From: Megaleporinus macrocephalus
Taxonomy: Eukaryota > Chordata > Actinopteri > Characiformes > Anostomidae
DNA: 64,000 nucleotides
Direction of reading: 5' to 3'
Assembly: GCA_021613375.1 (NCBI GenBank)
Contig: CM038726.1
Span: 6,175,877-6,239,876, forward strand
Below the pieces are notes generated by a model. That model ran no database searches. It was given only the letters and a program-made list of their open reading frames with translations, and was not told where the DNA came from. Positions 60,101-64,000 of the stretch are shown piece by piece (position 1 is the stretch's first letter; each line of letters begins with the position of its first letter). The position numbers and the translations under genes were made by a program.

Positions 60101-62350
60101 AGTTTCAAGTTCAAGTTTCAAGTTTATTTGTCATTTGCACATCATGTCAGGACATAACATGCATTGAAATGCTTGGGGTGAGACTCAGATAAACTCTACA
60201 GCAGGGCAGCATTATAATGTAAAACAGTGCAAACACACAATAAATAGACAATATTAAAGTAAAAATAAGCTAAAAACATACATATAGTTATACTGAAATA
60301 TATAAAGGACTATACAATACACAAGATATATACATAGGATATACAGGAGGGTCATCTGTGAAAAAATGTTGCATAGGCAGGTTCTAAGTAGATATATTCA
60401 TTAAAGTGACTTAGTGATATTGTCCATAGCAGCGATATCAGAATAAATAATATAAAGTGTAACAATGTGCAGTGGTCGAGTGAACGGTATTGGGGTCTTT
60501 CAGCCTCACAGTTTGTTCAGGAGCCTGACAGCCTGAGGGTAGAAGCTGTTCAGTAGGCGGGTTGTTCTGGCCTGGATGCTGCGGAATCTCCTGCCTGATG
60601 GCAGTATGGTGAACAGGCCGTGTGCTGGGTGACCGCTGTCTGACCTGATCTTCTGGATTTTCCTCAGGCAGTGGGACTGGTAGATGTCCTGTAAGGCTGG
60701 TAGTTTGTTGCCTATGATGTATTCTGCTGTCCTCACCACTCCTTTTAGGGCCTTGCGGTCGCAGGCAGTGCAGCTGCCGTACCAGACAGTGATGCAGCCC
60801 GTTAGGATGCTCTCTATAGTGCATCTATAGAAGCTGGTGAGGATATCAGGAGGCAGTCCAAACTTCCTGAGCCTGCGCAGGAAGAAGAGACGCTGACGGG
60901 CACATCTCACAATCGTGTTAGTGTGGAGGGACCAGGTGAGGTCATCAGAGAGGTGAACGCCGAGGAACTTAACACTGCTGACTCTCTCCACTTCAGCCCC
61001 GTTGATGTAAAGGGGAGAGTGACCACCCTTCTGCTGCTTCCTGTAGTCCACAATCATCTCCTTCGTTTTGCTGATGTTTAGACGGAGATTGTTGTCGTGG
61101 ATCCACTCTGACAGAGCGCTGACCTCGTCTCTATAGGCTGTTTCATCTCCATCTGTGATGAGGCCTAGGATGGTAGTGTCATGAGCGAATTTGAAGATGA
61201 GGTTGGAGGAGTGTTTGGCTACACATTCATTAGTGTACAGGGAATACAGGAGGGAGCTGAGTACACATCCCTGGGGGGCCCCCGTGCTCAGAGTCAGAGT
61301 GGAAGAGATGCTGTCACCCACCCTCACCACCTGCTGTCTGCTCGTCAGGAAGTCCAGTATCCAGTTGCAGAGATGAGAGTTCAAACCCAAGTCTTTGAGC
61401 TTCGGGATGAGTTTGGCTGGGATGATTGTGTTGAATGCTGAGCTGTAATCTATGAACAGCATTCTCACATACGTGTTCTTTCTGTCCAAGTGTGAGAGAG
61501 CAGTGTGTACAGTTGCAATGGCGTCGTCTGTGGATCTGTTGGAGCGGTATGCAAACTGGTGAGTGTCCATATTGGCAGGAAGCATAGAACAGATGTGAGC
61601 TTTGACCAGCCGCTCAAAGCACTTCATAGCTGTTGATGTCAGTGCAACAGGGCGGTAGTCATTCAGGCAGGTGACAGAAGGTTTCTTGGGAACTGGAACA
61701 ATGATGGTTTCTTTAAAGCACGTAGGAACCACTGACAGTCTTAGGGAGAGGTTAAAGATGTCAGTGAAAACCTCAGCCAGCTGGTTGGCACATGCTTTAA
61801 GTACACGACTGTGTACACCATCAGGACCTGGTGCTTTGCGTGGGTTAACTGCCCTGAAGGATTTCACCACCTCAGACAGAGAGATGGTCAGTGTGCAGCT
61901 CTCCTGATGTATTGGGAGATTTTCGGCAGGGGAGGTGTTGTTTGCCTCAAAGCGAGCATAATGTGCATTAAGCTCATCTGCAAGTGAGGAGGGTGACCTC
62001 CTATCACGACTCATATCTCCTTTATAATCAGTGATGGTGCGCAGTCCACTCCACATACGTCTGAGATCAGAGCAGAGGAAGTTGGATTCAACTCTGTCCC
62101 TGTAGTTCCGTTTGGCTAGCCTGATGGTCCTCTGAAGGTCATATCTGGCCTTCTTGTAGCTAGCCAGATCACCAGAGTTGTAGGCAGAGGTTCGAGCTCT
62201 TAGTTTGGCACGAACCTCAGCATTGATCCAGGGTTTCTGATTGGGAAATGTTCTGACATTGATTTTTGGCACAATGTCGTCAGTGCATTTACTGATGTAA
62301 CTTCTGATGGAGTCAGTGTATTCGTTGATGTCACTGCCAGCTGCATCATG
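60101..62350 (-). mobile_element. 5'-truncated L2-like LINE inserted in copy B
   Basis: The element lies between two copies of aatca (60096-60100 and 62351-62355), and the uninterrupted site exists in copy A at 50231-50250, so both borders are exact to the target duplication. The 3' end on the - strand carries short tandem cttgaaacttgaa words, as at L2-type 3' ends. The endonuclease half is missing. Confidence 0.93.
60506..62350 (-). pseudogene. LINE reverse transcriptase, truncated and catalytically damaged
   Basis: An open frame of about 615 codons covers the end of the linker, the reverse transcriptase and the C-terminal region. Motifs seen are DYRPVALTS (about residue 233), FIDYSSAFNTI with catalytic Asp303, and TGAPQGCVLSSLLYSLY (about 358). 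The metal-binding box reads FAHD instead of FADD: His392, codon at 61181-61183, a one-base change from Asp. The apparent initiator ATG (62354-62356) comes from the target site, not the element. Reverse transcription is therefore not expected. The frame is otherwise uninterrupted, so the copy is young. Confidence 0.88.
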
Positions 62351-62469
62351 AATCATTAGTTGAGTTAGAATTTAGAACTACTTACCATTAGTGTTGGCTG
62401 TCACTGCCATGTCATTTCCTCACTGACCGCCACTGCCGTTCCTCTCCTCTGCTGACCATCACTGCTGTT

Positions 62470-62910
62470 CCTCTCTTTCATGGTTAGTGGAGGAGAGGAA
62501 CAGCAGTGAAGGTCAGTGGATGCGAGGAACAGTAGTGATGGTCAGTAGAGGAGAGGAACAGCAGTGATGGTCAATGGAGAAGAGAAAAAGCAGTGATGGT
62601 CAGTGGAGAAGAGGAACAGTAGTGATGGTCAATGGAGGAGAGGAACAGTAGTGATGGTCAGTGGAGGAGAGGAATAGTAGTGATGGTCAGTGGAGGAGAG
62701 GAATAGCAGTGATGGTCAGTGGAGGAGAGGAACAGCAATGATGGTCAGTGGAGGAGAGGAACAATAGTGATGGTCAGTGGAGGAGAGGAACAGCAATGAT
62801 GGTCAGTGGAGGAGAGGAATAGCAGTGATGGACAGTGGAGCAGAGGGATAGCAGTGATGGTCAGTGGAGGAGAGAAAGAGTAGTGATTGTCAGTGAAGGA
62901 GAGGAATAGG
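62470..62910. repeat. 28-30-bp minisatellite, copy B (about 15 units)
   Basis: Same unit as 50360-50600 but about twice as long, with its flanking inverse segment at 62425-62475. Confidence 0.9.
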
Positions 62911-63479
62911 AAGAGAAGGAAGGAGGAAGAAGAAGAGAACACTAGGATACCTAACTTACCTTTAAAGTGTCCAAGAACAGATTCCCAGATTCAGATTTAC
63001 TTACATTATTCTAATTAATACAATAGTAATATTATAAATAATTATTATCCACTATTTAAATTTAAATTAATACAACCTTATTACTGTATTAATAATTAAT
63101 TGTGGTATTTACTATTCAATCATTAGTATCAATATCAATAATAATATTAAACTGTAATTAATAGAATGTAATTTTTATTATTATTATTTGACAACATTGT
63201 TATTAATCGTATTATTTTAATGTCTTGATTGTGTATATGTATATTTATATATACAATAACTGTATTTTACTACTAAAATGTTAATTAGTATTAATATGAA
63301 TGATATTTAACTGTAATTAATAGAATGTAATGTTTATTATTATTAGTGAGTGTATTAATCTAATAGACATATGAATCAGTGTGAGAGTTGATGTTTTACT
63401 GTGTATGATTATTTATATTGTTATGAATGTTACAGTGAAAATAAACATCATTCAGTCTCAGTTCTGTTCATTACAAGCT
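62911..63479. other. AT-rich downstream flank of coiled-coil gene B
   Basis: Counterpart of 50601-51031 with extra AT-rich sequence; no gene. Confidence 0.6.
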
Positions 63480-63563
63480 TTTATTTACTGACAGGAAGCA
63501 GTTCTAAAGTGCAGCTGTTCATTGGCTGGACATTCTAGCAGGACATCTCTCATCACCTGGACT

Positions 63564-64000
63564 TCAGTCTTTCCTTCTAAACACAGAACACAGTCTTCTC
63601 CAGGACCTTCTCCAGAACTTCTCTTTGTCCTTCTCACCCACAGCCTTCTTTTTCTCCATCCTCTGCTCGTGGGGAGTCTGGCAGGCCTGGTTCTTCTTTG
63701 GGTTCTGCTTTACACTCTCCAACAGAACATCCAGTCTCTTGATCTGGACCTCAATCTGTTCTTTCTCCACATTCCAGAGCGCTCTTTCCTGCAGCATCTC
63801 CTCCTCCTTCTTCAGCAGCTGCTCTTTCAGCTGCCGATTAGTTTCTTCCACCTTCTGGAGATGTACTGCAGCTTTCATTGAACTTTCAGCCCTCACTCTG
63901 TCCAGCTCCTTCAGGGCCTCCTCTCTGGCCTGCTTCATTTCTGCATCCTTCTTCTTCAGCTCTTCATTCAGCTGGAGAACAATAGTCATCCACTTCTCAT
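63564..64000 (-). CDS. Intronless coiled-coil protein, copy B (C-terminal part, N-terminus outside)
   Basis: The last roughly 145 codons of a second copy of the gene at 51116-52081, open up to the window edge. It keeps the coiled-coil heptads, NQACQTPHEQRME and the tail FWRRSWRRLCSVFRRKD. Over 141 aligned residues 16 differ from copy A (for example Lys36Ser, Asp50Thr and Leu52Arg, counted from the shared MTIVLQ). The start lies beyond 64000. Polyadenylation signal at 63480-63485. Confidence 0.75.
   Translation of the reverse strand, partial: EKWMTIVLQLNEELKKKDAEMKQAREEALKELDRVRAESSMKAAVHLQKVEETNRQLKEQLLKKEEEMLQERALWNVEKEQIEVQIKRLDVLLESVKQNPKKNQACQTPHEQRMEKKKAVGEKDKEKFWRRSWRRLCSVFRRKD

Larger units (their letters stand above)
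55736..64000. repeat. Segmental duplication, copy B (runs off the window)
   Basis: Same order and orientation as copy A from 45821. Main differences: loss of about 150 bp relative to 48690-48840 of A, about 160 extra bp before the hAT-like element, a 2,250-bp LINE insertion, and a longer minisatellite. Excluding indels the copies look roughly 90-95% identical by eye. Confidence 0.8.

Noticed and set aside
60438..60824. 128-codon - strand frame overlapping the LINE
   Set aside because: Different-frame shadow of the reverse transcriptase C-terminus.

Overview
The window is animal nuclear DNA and reads as a ray-finned fish, probably an otophysan (characin/catfish-like). The grounds are split vertebrate genes with GT-AG introns (trypsin-fold protease, FXYD subunit, ARHGAP35/p190RhoGAP-A), a fish-type Tc1 transposon, an L2-like LINE, several MITE families and very high minisatellite content. 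The species cannot be fixed from the sequence alone. All three multi-exon genes are on the + strand; the two copies of a coiled-coil gene on the right are on the - strand.

Left part (1-11 kb): the 3' part of a trypsin-like serine protease gene, with exons at 552-696, 974-1149, 1362-1448, 3929-4071 and 9700-10041. Its introns hold a broken Tc1 element and about 5 kb of telomere-like (CCCTAA-rich) minisatellite with nested higher-order duplications. The gene lies between two arrays of one 20-bp unit, placed in opposite orientation. That unit resembles a tRNA/SINE A box. The right-hand array sits inside a retroposon-like insertion with an 11-bp target duplication; the insertion has replaced the end of the protease reading frame.

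Middle part (16.6-43.7 kb): a compact FXYD gene (FXYD2-like Na,K-ATPase regulator, six exons), then a GC-rich promoter region at about 24.2-24.8 kb, and arhgap35. arhgap35 has one 3.7-kb exon carrying the GTPase, FF and pseudoGTPase domains and five small exons carrying the RhoGAP domain. Together they encode 1,518 residues. The likely first intron holds a perfect 45-bp hairpin and a MITE. The 5' leader carries uORFs, one of which ends on top of the main start codon. A long 3' flank without ORFs is a probable 3'UTR.

Right part (43.7-64 kb): a 0.67-kb foldback element, then a direct segmental duplication. Copy A starts at about 45.82 kb and copy B at about 55.74 kb and runs off the window. Each copy ends in an intronless - strand gene for a highly charged coiled-coil protein (321 residues in copy A, partial in copy B). 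Copy B also carries a 2.25-kb 5'-truncated LINE whose empty target site survives in copy A. The space between the copies is microsatellite and GA-rich minisatellite.

No rRNA, genuine tRNA, CRISPR or bacterial feature was seen. The strongest leads are the A-box-like minisatellite/retroposon that rewrites a protease C-terminus, the nested telomere-like array, the perfect intronic hairpin, the uORF/start overlap in arhgap35, and the duplicated coiled-coil gene with mostly amino-acid-changing differences.
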